A DNA stretch of 64,000 nt from Chitinophagaceae bacterium UBA4411 (GCA_002400415.1 DGQP01000014.1:343107-407106), one strand, 5' to 3'. Positions 25,255-34,241 are shown, counted from the first letter of the stretch. Notes: a model not told the origin generated them from the letters alone. A program made the numbers and translations.

Positions 25255-27849
25255 ATGGCGAAAAATCTGCTGATAGTTGAAAGCCCTGCGAAAGCGAAAA
25301 CGATCGAAAAAATCCTGGGGAAAGATTTCCAGGTAAAGAGCTGTTTTGGTCATATCCGTGACCTGGAAAAGGCCGGGATGGGTATTGATGTGGAAAATGG
25401 CTTCAAACCCCGGTATATTGTTCCCGATGATAAGGAGAAAGTGGTGAGTGAGTTGAAGAAATTATCCAAGAACAGTGAAGTATGGCTGGCAACGGATGAG
25501 GACCGTGAAGGAGAAGCCATCAGCTGGCATTTGTGTGAAGTATTGGGCCTTGACCCCAAAAAAACCAAGCGGATTGTCTTTCATGAGATCACGAAGCCGG
25601 CCATCCAGGCGGCAGTTGGCAATCCCCGTAAATTAGATATGAACCTGGTGATGGCACAGCAGGCCCGCCGTATCCTGGACAGGATTGTGGGCTTTGAACT
25701 GAGCCCTGTTCTCTGGCGCAAGATGAGTATGCGCAACAACCTGAGTGCAGGCCGTGTGCAGAGTGTGGCCGTCCGCCTGATTGCTGAACGGGAAAGAGAG
25801 ATCAATGCTTTTACTCCCACCAGCACTTTTAAGATCGAAGCTTTATTTACCGCTAAAGATGTATCTGATAAAAATGTAACCTTCGCCGCTGAAGGCAGGA
25901 AATACAATGCGGCAGAAGATGCAGAAGCATTCCTGAAGAGCTGCGTGGGCGCCAACTATAAAGTAACCGATATACAGGTGAAACCGGGCAAACGTTCACC
26001 CGCCCCGCCTTTTACCACATCCACATTACAACAGGAAGCATCCCGAAAACTGGGTTATGGTGTTTCCAGGACCATGCAGATCGCCCAGCGCTTGTATGAG
26101 AACGGGTATATCACTTATATGCGTACCGATAGTGTAAACCTGAGTGATACGGCCCTGGGTGACATCACAAGAACAGTGAAAGGAATGTATGGCGACCAGT
26201 ATCACCAGTTCCGGAAATACAAGAATAAAAATGAAAGTGCACAGGAAGCCCACGAAGCGATCCGCCCCACTTACATGAGCAATCCTTCTATCCAGGAAGC
26301 TGAATGGGCCAGGTTATATGAACTGATCTGGAAAAGAACCATGGCCTGCCAGATGGCAGATGCTGAACTGGAAAAGACAACAGCTAAAATTGAGATATCT
26401 ACTAATAAAGAAGAACTGAGTGCCAGTGGTGAAGTATTGAAATTTGACGGCTTCCTGAAAGTATACCGGGAAGATAAAGATGATGATGAACTGGAAGAAG
26501 AAGCTAACGAAGGAATGCTGCCGCCGCTGACCGTTGGTCAGCAATTGCCTTTCAAAGAAATGAAGGCAACAGAACGTTTCAGTCGCCCGTTGCCGAGATA
26601 TACAGAAGCTTCCTTGGTTAAAAAATTAGAAGAACTGGGTATTGGCCGTCCTTCCACCTATGCTCCTACCATCTCCACTATTTTAAAAAGAGGCTATGTG
26701 GAGAAAAGAGATAAGGAAGGAACCCGCCGTGATTTCCGGGTGTTTGTCCTGAGAAAAGATACCGTGAGCAAGGAAATGGAACAGGAAAATACCGGTGCAG
26801 AGAAATCAAAACTGTTCCCTTCCGATCTTGGCCTGGTGGTGACCGACTTTTTGAAACAGTATTTCGATGATATCATGGATTACAGTTTCACGGCCCGTAT
26901 CGAGGAAGAGTTTGATGAAGTGGCCGAAGGCAAAATGAAGTGGAACAAGATGATCGATGATTTTTACAGCCCTTTCAAAAAAGATGTGGAAAAGACCATT
27001 GAAACGGCAGAACGCATCAAAGGAGAAAGAGAACTGGGTATTGATCCCGAAAGCGGCAAGCCGGTAGTGGCAAGAATGGGCCGTTACGGTGCCATGATAC
27101 AGATCGGCAGTGCAGATGAAGAAGAGAAACCCCGTTTCGCCAAGATACCAACCGGCCAGAGCATCGAGACCATCACCTACGAGGAAGCAATGAACCTGTT
27201 TGGTGCACAGGGACCAATGGGATTATACGAGGATAAAGAAGTTTCTGTGAATGTGGGCCGCTTTGGTCCGTATGTAAAATGGGGTGATGAATTTATTTCG
27301 CTGCCCAAAGGCACTGATCTTTCCACCGTGGACCTGGAAACGGCAATCTCCCATATCAAACAAAAACAAATTGCCGATGCACCGGTGGGTATGTATGATG
27401 GCAAACCCATCACCAAGGGTAAAGGCCGTTTTGGGCCGTATATCAAATGGGATGGTATGTTCATTAATGTACCAAGGCGTTATAATTTCGATACGCTGAT
27501 CCAGGCAGAAATGGATGAGCTGATCGATGCGAAAGTGAAGAAAGAAGCGAACCGCTATATCCAGCGCTGGGCGGATGAAAAGATATCGGTTGAAAATGCA
27601 AGATGGGGCCCCATCCTGAAATACGGCAAGAAGATCATCCGCATTCCGAAGAAGGCAGATGATACCAAATATACAGCAGAAGAAGCGGCTGCTTTCACAT
27701 TGGATGATGTAAAGAAATTCATTGAGCTGGAAATACCCGGTGCATTCACAAAAAAAACAAAAGCGGCGTCAAAAAGTTCAAAAGCAAAAACTCCCGCAAA
27801 GAAAAAAACAGCAGTGAAAAAGAAAGCGGCACCGAAAAAGAATAAGTAA
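25255..27849 (+). CDS. topA: DNA topoisomerase I
   Basis: An 864-residue type IA topoisomerase that relaxes negative supercoils. TOPRIM domain: LLIVESPAKAKTIEKILG and TDEDREGEAISWH. The active tyrosine is Y288 in GYITYMRTDSVNLS; QEAHEAIRPT and LEELGIGRPSTYA follow. The C-terminus (about 590-830) has several TopoI C-terminal repeat modules (KGRFGPYIKWDG and related copies) instead of zinc-ribbon domains, and ends in a lysine/alanine/proline tail of about 30 residues resembling histone H1 C-terminal tails. AAGGAG, an SD-like site, lies 8 bases before the ATG, rather unusual in this window. A bidirectional terminator follows. Confidence 0.97.
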   Translation: MAKNLLIVESPAKAKTIEKILGKDFQVKSCFGHIRDLEKAGMGIDVENGFKPRYIVPDDKEKVVSELKKLSKNSEVWLATDEDREGEAISWHLCEVLGLDPKKTKRIVFHEITKPAIQAAVGNPRKLDMNLVMAQQARRILDRIVGFELSPVLWRKMSMRNNLSAGRVQSVAVRLIAEREREINAFTPTSTFKIEALFTAKDVSDKNVTFAAEGRKYNAAEDAEAFLKSCVGANYKVTDIQVKPGKRSPAPPFTTSTLQQEASRKLGYGVSRTMQIAQRLYENGYITYMRTDSVNLSDTALGDITRTVKGMYGDQYHQFRKYKNKNESAQEAHEAIRPTYMSNPSIQEAEWARLYELIWKRTMACQMADAELEKTTAKIEISTNKEELSASGEVLKFDGFLKVYREDKDDDELEEEANEGMLPPLTVGQQLPFKEMKATERFSRPLPRYTEASLVKKLEELGIGRPSTYAPTISTILKRGYVEKRDKEGTRRDFRVFVLRKDTVSKEMEQENTGAEKSKLFPSDLGLVVTDFLKQYFDDIMDYSFTARIEEEFDEVAEGKMKWNKMIDDFYSPFKKDVEKTIETAERIKGERELGIDPESGKPVVARMGRYGAMIQIGSADEEEKPRFAKIPTGQSIETITYEEAMNLFGAQGPMGLYEDKEVSVNVGRFGPYVKWGDEFISLPKGTDLSTVDLETAISHIKQKQIADAPVGMYDGKPITKGKGRFGPYIKWDGMFINVPRRYNFDTLIQAEMDELIDAKVKKEANRYIQRWADEKISVENARWGPILKYGKKIIRIPKKADDTKYTAEEAAAFTLDDVKKFIELEIPGAFTKKTKAASKSSKAKTPAKKKTAVKKKAAPKKNK

Positions 27850-27882
27850 TATAAAAGCCCTGTTGTTGCAGGGCTTTTATAT
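27849..27882. terminator. Bidirectional terminator between topA and DUF6263 gene
   Basis: ATATAAAAGCCCTG and CAGGGCTTTTATAT form a perfect 14-bp stem around TTGTTG. A and T runs inside the stem serve both converging genes. Confidence 0.88.
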
Positions 27883-27904
27883 TCTCATCAATTCGTGGAA
27901 TTTT

Positions 27905-28777
27905 TCATTTCCCCTTCATCAAATAATATCCTTTCATCGTCAGCGGCATTTTTTGCCCCATTACAATCATAGCTCCTTTCACCTCCATTTTATAATCGCT
28001 GTCTTTCAGGTAGCCGTCGGCCAGCCCGATATTCACGGTTCCTTTTTGCGTGCCATCCATATCCATTTCCATGGCTACTCCACCCTGTTCCATATTTCCC
28101 TTACCGGAAAATTTTCCTTCCAGTGAAATAAAGGCAACGCCATCTTTTACGGACGTTAAGCTGTACTTACCTTTCACTTTCATGGTAATACCCGCCATCG
28201 AAGTATTGGTTTCACTTTCCCAGGTGTCGCCAACTTTAACCGGCTTATCCGGGTACATCTGGAACATCATGCCCAGCATGCTGTTCATTTGTTCTTTTGA
28301 AAACATTTTATTCATCTGTTCCCGGGTCGCTTCGTCCAACTCTTCATTATTGGCCAGGATTTCAAAACCATTGGTATTGACGATTTCATTCTTTTCATTC
28401 AGTTGCATCAGCACCCTCTTGCCTACAATCCGGCTTGTTGCCTTATCCATAACAGAATCAGTGATGTTCTCCACTCCCATTGCTTTCATCTTCATACCCA
28501 TTTTCATTTGCGTGTAGGTCATGCCAACATCTTTCAGACCGGCAGAATCTCCCAGTACTTCAAAATCGAGCAGGCCGTTCATCGTCATGTTCATATCCAT
28601 GGGCTGTCCCATCATATCAAAATTCATATCTAATTTCGTATCCACTTCCTGCGAAAATTTATCACCCTTCGCCAGTTTCATCTTCAGGGTATACGCTTCA
28701 CCACTTCCTGTCTGACCACAGGAGACAATAAAAACAACCAAAATGCAAAACAGAGCCGGGAGAATTATTTTTTTCAT
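27905..28777 (-). CDS. DUF6263 family lipoprotein
   Basis: A 290-residue predicted lipoprotein (MKKIILPALFCILVVFIVSC, lipobox IVSC). The mature part is methionine-rich (MNFDMMGQPMDMNMTMNG) with repeated antiparallel strand patterns; WESETNTSMAG and the closing VKGAMIVMGQKMPLTMKGYY are typical of the DUF6263 family, of unknown function. The ATG at 28777 is preferred over one 3 codons upstream since it starts the signal peptide. The high methionine content is striking and could mean soft-metal binding or merely a hydrophobic pattern. Confidence 0.8.
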   Translation of the reverse strand: MKKIILPALFCILVVFIVSCGQTGSGEAYTLKMKLAKGDKFSQEVDTKLDMNFDMMGQPMDMNMTMNGLLDFEVLGDSAGLKDVGMTYTQMKMGMKMKAMGVENITDSVMDKATSRIVGKRVLMQLNEKNEIVNTNGFEILANNEELDEATREQMNKMFSKEQMNSMLGMMFQMYPDKPVKVGDTWESETNTSMAGITMKVKGKYSLTSVKDGVAFISLEGKFSGKGNMEQGGVAMEMDMDGTQKGTVNIGLADGYLKDSDYKMEVKGAMIVMGQKMPLTMKGYYLMKGK

Positions 28778-28810
28778 ATTGATCATTTGACGCCCTAAAT
28801 ATAGAATAAT

Positions 28811-28844
28811 AAAAGTCCTGTTTCAGGAAAATGAAACAGGACTT
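28811..28844 (-). terminator. Terminator of the long DUF4382 gene
   Basis: AAGTCCTGTTTCA and TGAAACAGGACTT form a perfect 13-bp stem with a 6-base loop; on the minus strand it is followed by TTTTATTATT. It lies 27 bases after the DUF4382 stop. Confidence 0.85.
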
Positions 28845-28870
28845 GTTGCTACGGCGCTGTTACTGTTCTA

Positions 28871-29797
28871 TCAGTTTCTTAGCTGTATCGTTCCGACATT
28901 CGTATCTTCTCCCCGTTGCAGGGGCACCGCAAGTATCGTTGTATCCCTGTAGCCGTTGGCAGTGGCGTTGATGAAGACATCTGCGATACTTCCTCTTAAC
29001 CCCCTTATTTTAAAGTGGCCATCATGATGATCCGGTATGGCTATCAGCGTATCCCCATCAGCAACAGCAGATACGATAGCCTCTGCTTCTTCCGGTATCA
29101 CTTTGCCTTTTATGCTGGCTGTTTGTGCCGGCAGCCATATCCGCAGGTAGGGTTTCAGTACAAAGCGGTTATTACTTACCCTGACAATGGACCTGCCAGC
29201 ATCAAAGTCAAGCCAGAGCTGCAGGTCGCCCGGGGTGATTTCTTCAATATCTTCTCCCCTGATATTGATGGTTACCCGGTTATGATTATTCCATAAAGAA
29301 AGCGGGTAAGAAATACTGTCCACTACAACAGAATTTTGGGTACCCAAGGTGAGCCGGATTTTTTTAATACGGCCTTCAACCGTGAATCCGCTGGCCAGTA
29401 ATGTGTCGGCGCCATTGGAAAGATCAAGCAGGTTGTATATGCCCGGTCTTATATCAAGGGTATCCCACACCGCACAATCCCTGTCGCCATCATCATCATG
29501 ATCATTATCATAATGACAACCGCCCCGTCCCGGTCCGTCATCATCGTCGTCACCACCCCGGCAACTATCAGGCTTCACCAGCACTTCCACCCGCAGGATA
29601 TCGACATTTACCGCATCAAAGCTGACCGGGTTATCGGACAAACGGATACGGACTCTTTGCTGTCCTTCAGGAATACTCTCATTAAACGCATCTTCCTTTT
29701 TACAGGCGAAAACAAAGAGTATTACAAAAAGTAAAAGATTGACCCCTAAAAATAAAAGGGCGTTCCAACCAAAACCGGATTGGCTTAGCTTTTTCAT
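28871..29797 (-). CDS. DUF4382 lipoprotein with Asp/Gly/His-rich insert and C-terminal beta domain
   Basis: A 308-residue lipoprotein (lipobox FVFAC at about residue 32). The DUF4382 domain matches the short paralogue at 9058-9579: VRIRLSDNPVSFDAVNVDIL, GIYNLLDLSNGADTLLASG and WLDFDAGRSIV. Between the first and second halves is an insert (about 80-110) with DDDDDGPGRGG and HYDNDHDDDGDRD, a likely cation-binding loop. A carboxypeptidase-regulatory-like beta domain (ASIKGKVIPEEAEAIVSAVA) is added at the C-terminus. Function is unknown; surface exposure is likely. Confidence 0.85.
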   Translation of the reverse strand: MKKLSQSGFGWNALLFLGVNLLLFVILFVFACKKEDAFNESIPEGQQRVRIRLSDNPVSFDAVNVDILRVEVLVKPDSCRGGDDDDDGPGRGGCHYDNDHDDDGDRDCAVWDTLDIRPGIYNLLDLSNGADTLLASGFTVEGRIKKIRLTLGTQNSVVVDSISYPLSLWNNHNRVTINIRGEDIEEITPGDLQLWLDFDAGRSIVRVSNNRFVLKPYLRIWLPAQTASIKGKVIPEEAEAIVSAVADGDTLIAIPDHHDGHFKIRGLRGSIADVFINATANGYRDTTILAVPLQRGEDTNVGTIQLRN

Positions 29798-29936
29798 CGT
29801 ATGTTGTTTTTGGCGTAAAAAATTGAACCTGCTTGATCAGAACAGGTCACCCCTGGTGAAAGAAAAATGGCTGGCAGAATTTCTTTACAACCAAAAGCAG
29901 ACCAAAGCCGTATTTTGTGGAAAATATTTACGCACC

Positions 29937-30683
29937 ATGGACAGGAAATACTGGGAACGTATAGCACCGGCTTATAATGATGAGATTTTTGATGTACTGC
30001 ATAATGATAAGAAAGCCATCATCCGTTCCGCTATTGAAAAGATCGCAACAACAGATAAGACCGTACTTGATGCCGGTTGTGCGATTGGCAAATGGCTGCC
30101 GGTCCTTGCTCCCGCATTTCAAAAAGTGATCGCTGCAGATATTTCGGCCAGGAACCTGGAGATAGCAGCCAGGAATTATCCCGGCTATAAAAATGTGGAG
30201 TATCTCCGGACCGATCTTTCTTCCCCGAAGATCAAATTACCCAAATGTGATGTAACGATCTGCATCAATGCGATACTGACGGATTCTATGAAAAAGAGAA
30301 ATGCTTTTTTCAAAAACCTGTCTTCCTGTACAAAGAAGGGCGGTTATTTAGTTTTGACCGTCCCTGCATTGGAATCATGGATGTTCAGCCGTATCCTTCA
30401 ACAAAAATGGAATATTGATAAGAAATTCTATGCGGATAAAATTTCCGGTGCAGCAGCTTTGAAGAAATACAGGAATATGATACAGGGCAATATGGACCTT
30501 GATAACGTTCCCACGAAACATTACCTCGAAGAAGAGCTGCAACTCCTGTTAGCCAATGAAGGTTTCAAAACACTGGATACACAAAAAATAGAATACGACT
30601 GGTCAACAGAATTTCACCATCCGCCCAAATGGCTGAAAGAACCCAAACCCTGGGACTGGATGGTCCTCGCCCAAAAGAAATGA
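29937..30683 (+). CDS. Class I SAM-dependent methyltransferase
   Basis: A 248-residue cytoplasmic methyltransferase of the Rossmann type. Motif I is TVLDAGCAIGKWLPVLAPAF, motif II is VIAADISARNLEIAA and motif III/post-I is CDVTICINAILTD. The C-terminus is a substrate cap with FHHPPKWLKEPKPWDWM. The ATG at 29937 (MDRKYWERIAPAYNDE) is preferred; an open frame extends 66 codons further but would run over the divergent lipoprotein start. Substrate is unknown. Confidence 0.85.
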   Translation: MDRKYWERIAPAYNDEIFDVLHNDKKAIIRSAIEKIATTDKTVLDAGCAIGKWLPVLAPAFQKVIAADISARNLEIAARNYPGYKNVEYLRTDLSSPKIKLPKCDVTICINAILTDSMKKRNAFFKNLSSCTKKGGYLVLTVPALESWMFSRILQQKWNIDKKFYADKISGAAALKKYRNMIQGNMDLDNVPTKHYLEEELQLLLANEGFKTLDTQKIEYDWSTEFHHPPKWLKEPKPWDWMVLAQKK

Positions 30684-30719
30684 GTTTCATTTAATAGAAC
30701 ACACTGCCTGTTTCTGTGA

Positions 30720-30754
30720 CTTCATACTTCTGACTTCATACTTCGAACCTCTTA
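30720..30754 (+). repeat. Intergenic heptanucleotide repeat
   Basis: Five consecutive 7-base units (CTTCATA, CTTCTGA, CTTCATA, CTTCGAA, CCTCTTA) in a perfect 7-base phase between the methyltransferase and the transglutaminase-like gene. Stop codons make it non-coding. Confidence 0.7.
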
Positions 30755-30841
30755 TTTCCCGGGCTTCTCCCCATCTGTGGAAAATTTAAATGGCATTCTT
30801 TCGTTATCAGCATAGATATTTACCAAACTGAAGCCGCCACC

Positions 30842-31708
30842 ATGGAAACAAATAATGAAATATCAGCACTTCTTCATTTGCTGGATGACCCCGACGAAGA
30901 AGTCTTTGAAGCCGTCAGCACCAAGATTGTTGATATCGGCAAACCTATCATTCCGAACCTGGAACATCTCTGGGAAACCACACCGGATGAACCCACCCAG
31001 GAAAGGATTGAAGTACTGATTCACCGTCTTCATTACCGTGACCTCGCAGAAGATTTCCGCCAATGGAATGTATCCGGTCATCACGACCTGACTGTGGGTG
31101 CACTTCTCACCTGCAAGTTCCAGTATCCCGAAATGGCGACAGCCCCCGTGATGCAGGAAATAGAAAAAGTGCGCCGCAATATCTGGCTGGAACTGAATAA
31201 TTACCTGACGCCGCTGGAACAGATCAATATCGTGACCAGCATTCTCTACAGTTATTATGGCTTAAAAGGAAATGAGACCAATTACAAAGAACCCAACGAA
31301 TTTTTACTGCACAAAACATTAGAAGCCAAAAGAGGCAACCAGGTAAGCAATGGCATCCTGTATCTTTTGCTTTGCGAAATGCTGGATATTCCTGTTCGGG
31401 CTATTAATTTACCCAGGCAGTTCATCGTTGCCTATTTCAAATATGGCTATTCTGACGAACAATTGCTGAACCCGGTTGAAAAAATTGAATTCTTTATTGA
31501 CCCCACTTCCGGGCAGGTCTTCACCCATAAAGACGTGGACAATTATTTCAAACGCATCTCGGTTCCCCCGATCGATCATTATTTCAAACCACAAAAGAAT
31601 AAAGATGTGATCAAACAATTACTGGAAGAATTCAGTAAATGTTTTTCCGGGGAGAAAGATATTTATAAGCAGGCTGAGTTGATGGATTTGGTGAAGTTGC
31701 TGGATTGA
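30842..31708 (+). CDS. SirB1/transglutaminase-like family protein
   Basis: A 288-residue cytoplasmic protein. An N-terminal HEAT-like helical part (about 1-75) is followed by the Transglut_core2/SirB1 domain (about 85-230): LNNYLTPLEQINIVTSILY, EAKRGNQVSNGILYLLLCEM, IPVRAINLPRQFIVAYF and FFIDPTSGQVFT. SirB1 relatives mostly lack a confirmed catalytic activity; here the usual P-x-S-L of the LYL helix and histidine of the GHF motif are replaced (N-L-P-R-Q-F). Role unknown. Confidence 0.82.
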   Translation: METNNEISALLHLLDDPDEEVFEAVSTKIVDIGKPIIPNLEHLWETTPDEPTQERIEVLIHRLHYRDLAEDFRQWNVSGHHDLTVGALLTCKFQYPEMATAPVMQEIEKVRRNIWLELNNYLTPLEQINIVTSILYSYYGLKGNETNYKEPNEFLLHKTLEAKRGNQVSNGILYLLLCEMLDIPVRAINLPRQFIVAYFKYGYSDEQLLNPVEKIEFFIDPTSGQVFTHKDVDNYFKRISVPPIDHYFKPQKNKDVIKQLLEEFSKCFSGEKDIYKQAELMDLVKLLD

Positions 31709-31807
31709 AGTACGATGTCAGAAGCAGGAAGTAAGAATTTCACAAAACCAGAAAGAATCTTTACAAAACAGGCTTTCGTAATTCTAACTTCGATTTCGTA
31801 CTTATCA
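31704..31807 (-). repeat. Two heptanucleotide repeat tracts in one spacer
   Basis: Minus-strand units of the CTTCnnA type occur at 31704-31738 (read on plus: ATTGAAG, TACGATG, TCAGAAG, CAGGAAG, TAAGAAT) and plus-strand units at 31774-31807 (TTTCGTA, ATTCTAA, CTTCGAT, then a 6-base unit, CTTATCA). They face each other across about 35 bases in the gap between two convergent genes. Confidence 0.6.
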
Positions 31808-31808
31808 A

Positions 31809-33251
31809 TTATAATTCCAGCTTCCAGCCATCCCTATATTCTCTCTTCACAAACTGGTTAGCTTCATCAAAATTGGTAATCTTCATATTCTTTGCATCCC
31901 ATAATAGTTTCTTGCGGCCGAGATATTTATCATCCCATCCTTTCAGGTTCGGATTCTTCATCAGCCAGCTGCGGATAGCAAGGTTACCCATCAGGATACT
32001 TTCAGTGAACGGCCCGGCATATGAAAAGGGTGAACTGGTCTCACCTTTGCCATAACCGGCAATACAGGCATTCACCCATTGTATATAGTGCCCTTCAGGA
32101 ACTCTTTTGATCGTTTCCTTCGGCATTGCCTTTTCCTTCATCAGTTTGGTGGGCAGTAATCTCGGGTTGGCGCCATAACAATCCATCAGCAGTTTTCCTT
32201 TTGTGCCGATCAGCAATACACCACCGTCCCAGTTGCCAAAAGGTTCATCGGGTAATAATTCATCCGGTCTTTCCGGCAGCAAGCCGCCATCATGCCAGGA
32301 TACTTTGATATTGCCTTTGCTGTCTTTTCTCGGGTAGTTCAGGTGAATGATGGAAGCAGGAGGACAGGCATCCAGGTTTTGTGTATCATTCCACATTTCT
32401 TTCCAGACTGTTGCCACGCTGCATTCGGCGGAATCGGGATAATCAATGGGCAGTATCCGGTAAATCGGGTCCATGATATGACAGGCCATATCACCCAAAG
32501 CTCCTGTACCAAAGGCCCACCAGCCTCTCCAGTTAAACGGAAGGTAAGCAGGATTAAAATCGATCATCTTAGCAGGGCCGAGCCAGAGGTCCCAGTTCAG
32601 TTCTTTTGGAATATCATACTTACCGGTGGGTGTGGCAATACCCTGTGGCCATACAGGCCGGTTGGTCCAGGCATGTGCTTCTGTTACATTCCCGATCATA
32701 CCGGCATTCACCATTTCTTTGGCTTTGCGGACACCATCCCCGGAACCACCCTGGTTGCCCATCTGGGTAACTACTTTGTATTTCTTCTCTGCCTGAGCTA
32801 ATATTCTTGCTTCATAGATATCATGTGTCAAAGGTTTTTGTGTGTACACATGTTTACCCAGTTGCATAGCTGCTAAAGTGGCAACTGCATGGGTATTATC
32901 AGGAGTGGAAACAGAACAGGCATCAATGTTATTCTTTTCTTTATCCAGCATTTCCCGGAAATCGTGGTAATAGGAAGCTTTGGGAAATTTTTCTCTTGTC
33001 TTCGCCGATTCCCTGTCGTCCACATCACAGAGTGCAACAATATTTACATTTGGGCTTTTTGCGAATTCAGCAAGATCTCCGGCCCCTTTACCACCGGCCC
33101 CGATACCGGCTATATTCAGTTTATCGCTGGGTGCAATAAAGCCACGGCCCATCACATGTCTTGGAATAATAAAAAATCCCGCGCCTGCTATACCGGCATT
33201 TCGGATGAATTTGCGGCGGGAGATGCTACTATCTTTTTTAACGGGGGTCAT
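31809..33251 (-). CDS. Gfo/Idh/MocA family oxidoreductase with Tat signal
   Basis: A 480-residue NAD(P)-dependent oxidoreductase-like protein. The N-terminus SRRKFIRNAGIAGAGFFIIP is a twin-arginine signal. The Rossmann start is NIAGIGAGGKGAGDLAEFA, and the EKPLTHDIYEAR-type motif appears as TQKPLTHDIYEARILAQ, in which the active-site E of EKP is Q. NQGGSGDGVRKAKEM and MACHIMDPIYRIL follow. It is a typical secreted sugar-related oxidoreductase of Bacteroidota; substrate is not known. Confidence 0.9.
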   Translation of the reverse strand: MTPVKKDSSISRRKFIRNAGIAGAGFFIIPRHVMGRGFIAPSDKLNIAGIGAGGKGAGDLAEFAKSPNVNIVALCDVDDRESAKTREKFPKASYYHDFREMLDKEKNNIDACSVSTPDNTHAVATLAAMQLGKHVYTQKPLTHDIYEARILAQAEKKYKVVTQMGNQGGSGDGVRKAKEMVNAGMIGNVTEAHAWTNRPVWPQGIATPTGKYDIPKELNWDLWLGPAKMIDFNPAYLPFNWRGWWAFGTGALGDMACHIMDPIYRILPIDYPDSAECSVATVWKEMWNDTQNLDACPPASIIHLNYPRKDSKGNIKVSWHDGGLLPERPDELLPDEPFGNWDGGVLLIGTKGKLLMDCYGANPRLLPTKLMKEKAMPKETIKRVPEGHYIQWVNACIAGYGKGETSSPFSYAGPFTESILMGNLAIRSWLMKNPNLKGWDDKYLGRKKLLWDAKNMKITNFDEANQFVKREYRDGWKLEL

Positions 33252-33355
33252 ATGGCTTAAATTTCCAGTAAGATAAATGGAAGAAAAATAACCGGCAAAA
33301 TAATTTAGTGTAAACGGTTTATCATTATTCTTTAGTTTACGCTAAATTTTAATTT

Positions 33356-33691
33356 ATGCTGATCAGCTGGGATGATTTTGAAAAGATTGATATCAGAACA
33401 GGAACCATTATTGATGTGAATGATTTTCCCAAAGCCCGGAAACCGGCTTATAAGCTAACAATTGATTTCGGCGGAGAATTGGGCATTAAACGGTCTTCCG
33501 CACAGATCACGGCACATTATTCCATGGAAGAACTCCTGAACCGGCAGGTGGTGGCCGTTGTGAATTTTCCTCCCAAACAAATAGCGGATTTTATCAGCGA
33601 ATGCCTGGTATTGGGTGTGTATGATGAAAATAAGGACGTAATTTTATTACAACCACAACGATCTGTGTCCAATGGCATGAAGATCGGCTGA
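33356..33691 (+). CDS. csaA: CsaA, tRNA-binding/chaperone-like protein
   Basis: A 111-residue OB-fold protein of the tRNA-binding (Trbp111/EMAP) type. FEKIDIRTGTIIDVNDFPKA, AYKLTIDFGGELGIKRSSAQI and VAVVNFPPKQIADFISE are the family blocks. CsaA dimers are described as secretion-associated chaperones that bind tRNA and peptides. The next gene starts one base after the stop. Confidence 0.93.
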   Translation: MLISWDDFEKIDIRTGTIIDVNDFPKARKPAYKLTIDFGGELGIKRSSAQITAHYSMEELLNRQVVAVVNFPPKQIADFISECLVLGVYDENKDVILLQPQRSVSNGMKIG

Positions 33692-33692
33692 C

Positions 33693-34190
33693 ATGAACGA
33701 ACAATACAGTACATACTATCATTCGCCGGTGGGGCTGCTGAAAATTTCAGGAACCGAAGAATTTATCAGTGAAGTGACCTTTCATGATACATCACAAAAA
33801 GCACCCGGAAATAAGAAACATATGCCGCCAATGCTGATCAATTGCGTGGAGCAACTGATACAATATTTCAATGGCCAGCGCAGGGTTTTTGAATTACCAT
33901 TGAACCAGGCCGGCACTCCTTTTCAACAGGAAGTATGGAACCTGTTAGTCACAATTCCCTTCGGAAAAACGATCAGCTATCTTGATCTTGCCCGTAAAAC
34001 AGGCGACAGCAAAGCCACAAGAGCAGTTGCCAATGCAAACGGGCGAAATAATATAGCCATCATTGTGCCCTGTCACCGGGTGATTGGCAGTAATAAAGAT
34101 TTAGTCGGCTATGCCGGCGGCCTCTGGAGAAAGAAATGGTTGCTGGAGCATGAAATGAAAGTGGCGTATGGAGTGCAGACATTGTTTTAG
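33693..34190 (+). CDS. Methylated-DNA--protein-cysteine methyltransferase
   Basis: A 165-residue suicide repair protein transferring alkyl groups from O6-alkylguanine or O4-alkylthymine to its cysteine. The acceptor is C127 in the invariant VPCHRVIG, and TPFQQEVWNLLVTIPFGKT and ATRAVANANGRN (helix-turn-helix and arginine finger) are intact. The N-terminal ribonuclease-like domain is short (about 1-75), as in Ogt. Transcribed with csaA (1-base gap). Confidence 0.94.
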   Translation: MNEQYSTYYHSPVGLLKISGTEEFISEVTFHDTSQKAPGNKKHMPPMLINCVEQLIQYFNGQRRVFELPLNQAGTPFQQEVWNLLVTIPFGKTISYLDLARKTGDSKATRAVANANGRNNIAIIVPCHRVIGSNKDLVGYAGGLWRKKWLLEHEMKVAYGVQTLF

Positions 34191-34241
34191 CCGTGAGTCA
34201 TTAGTCGTTAGTCAAATAGCCTGGTACTCCAAGCTCACGGC
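34190..34241. repeat. Inverted repeat with heptad tract
   Basis: GCCGTGAG (34190-34197) and CTCACGGC (34234-34241) are perfect 8-bp inverted arms around a spacer containing TGAGTCA, TTAGTCG, TTAGTCA. The three 7-base units resemble the heptad tracts elsewhere. It lies between convergent MGMT and cytidine deaminase genes and may act as a weak terminator. Confidence 0.4.

Noticed and set aside
30720..30754. Heptad tract considered as CRISPR
   Set aside because: Units are 7 bases without spacers and no cas genes are present.
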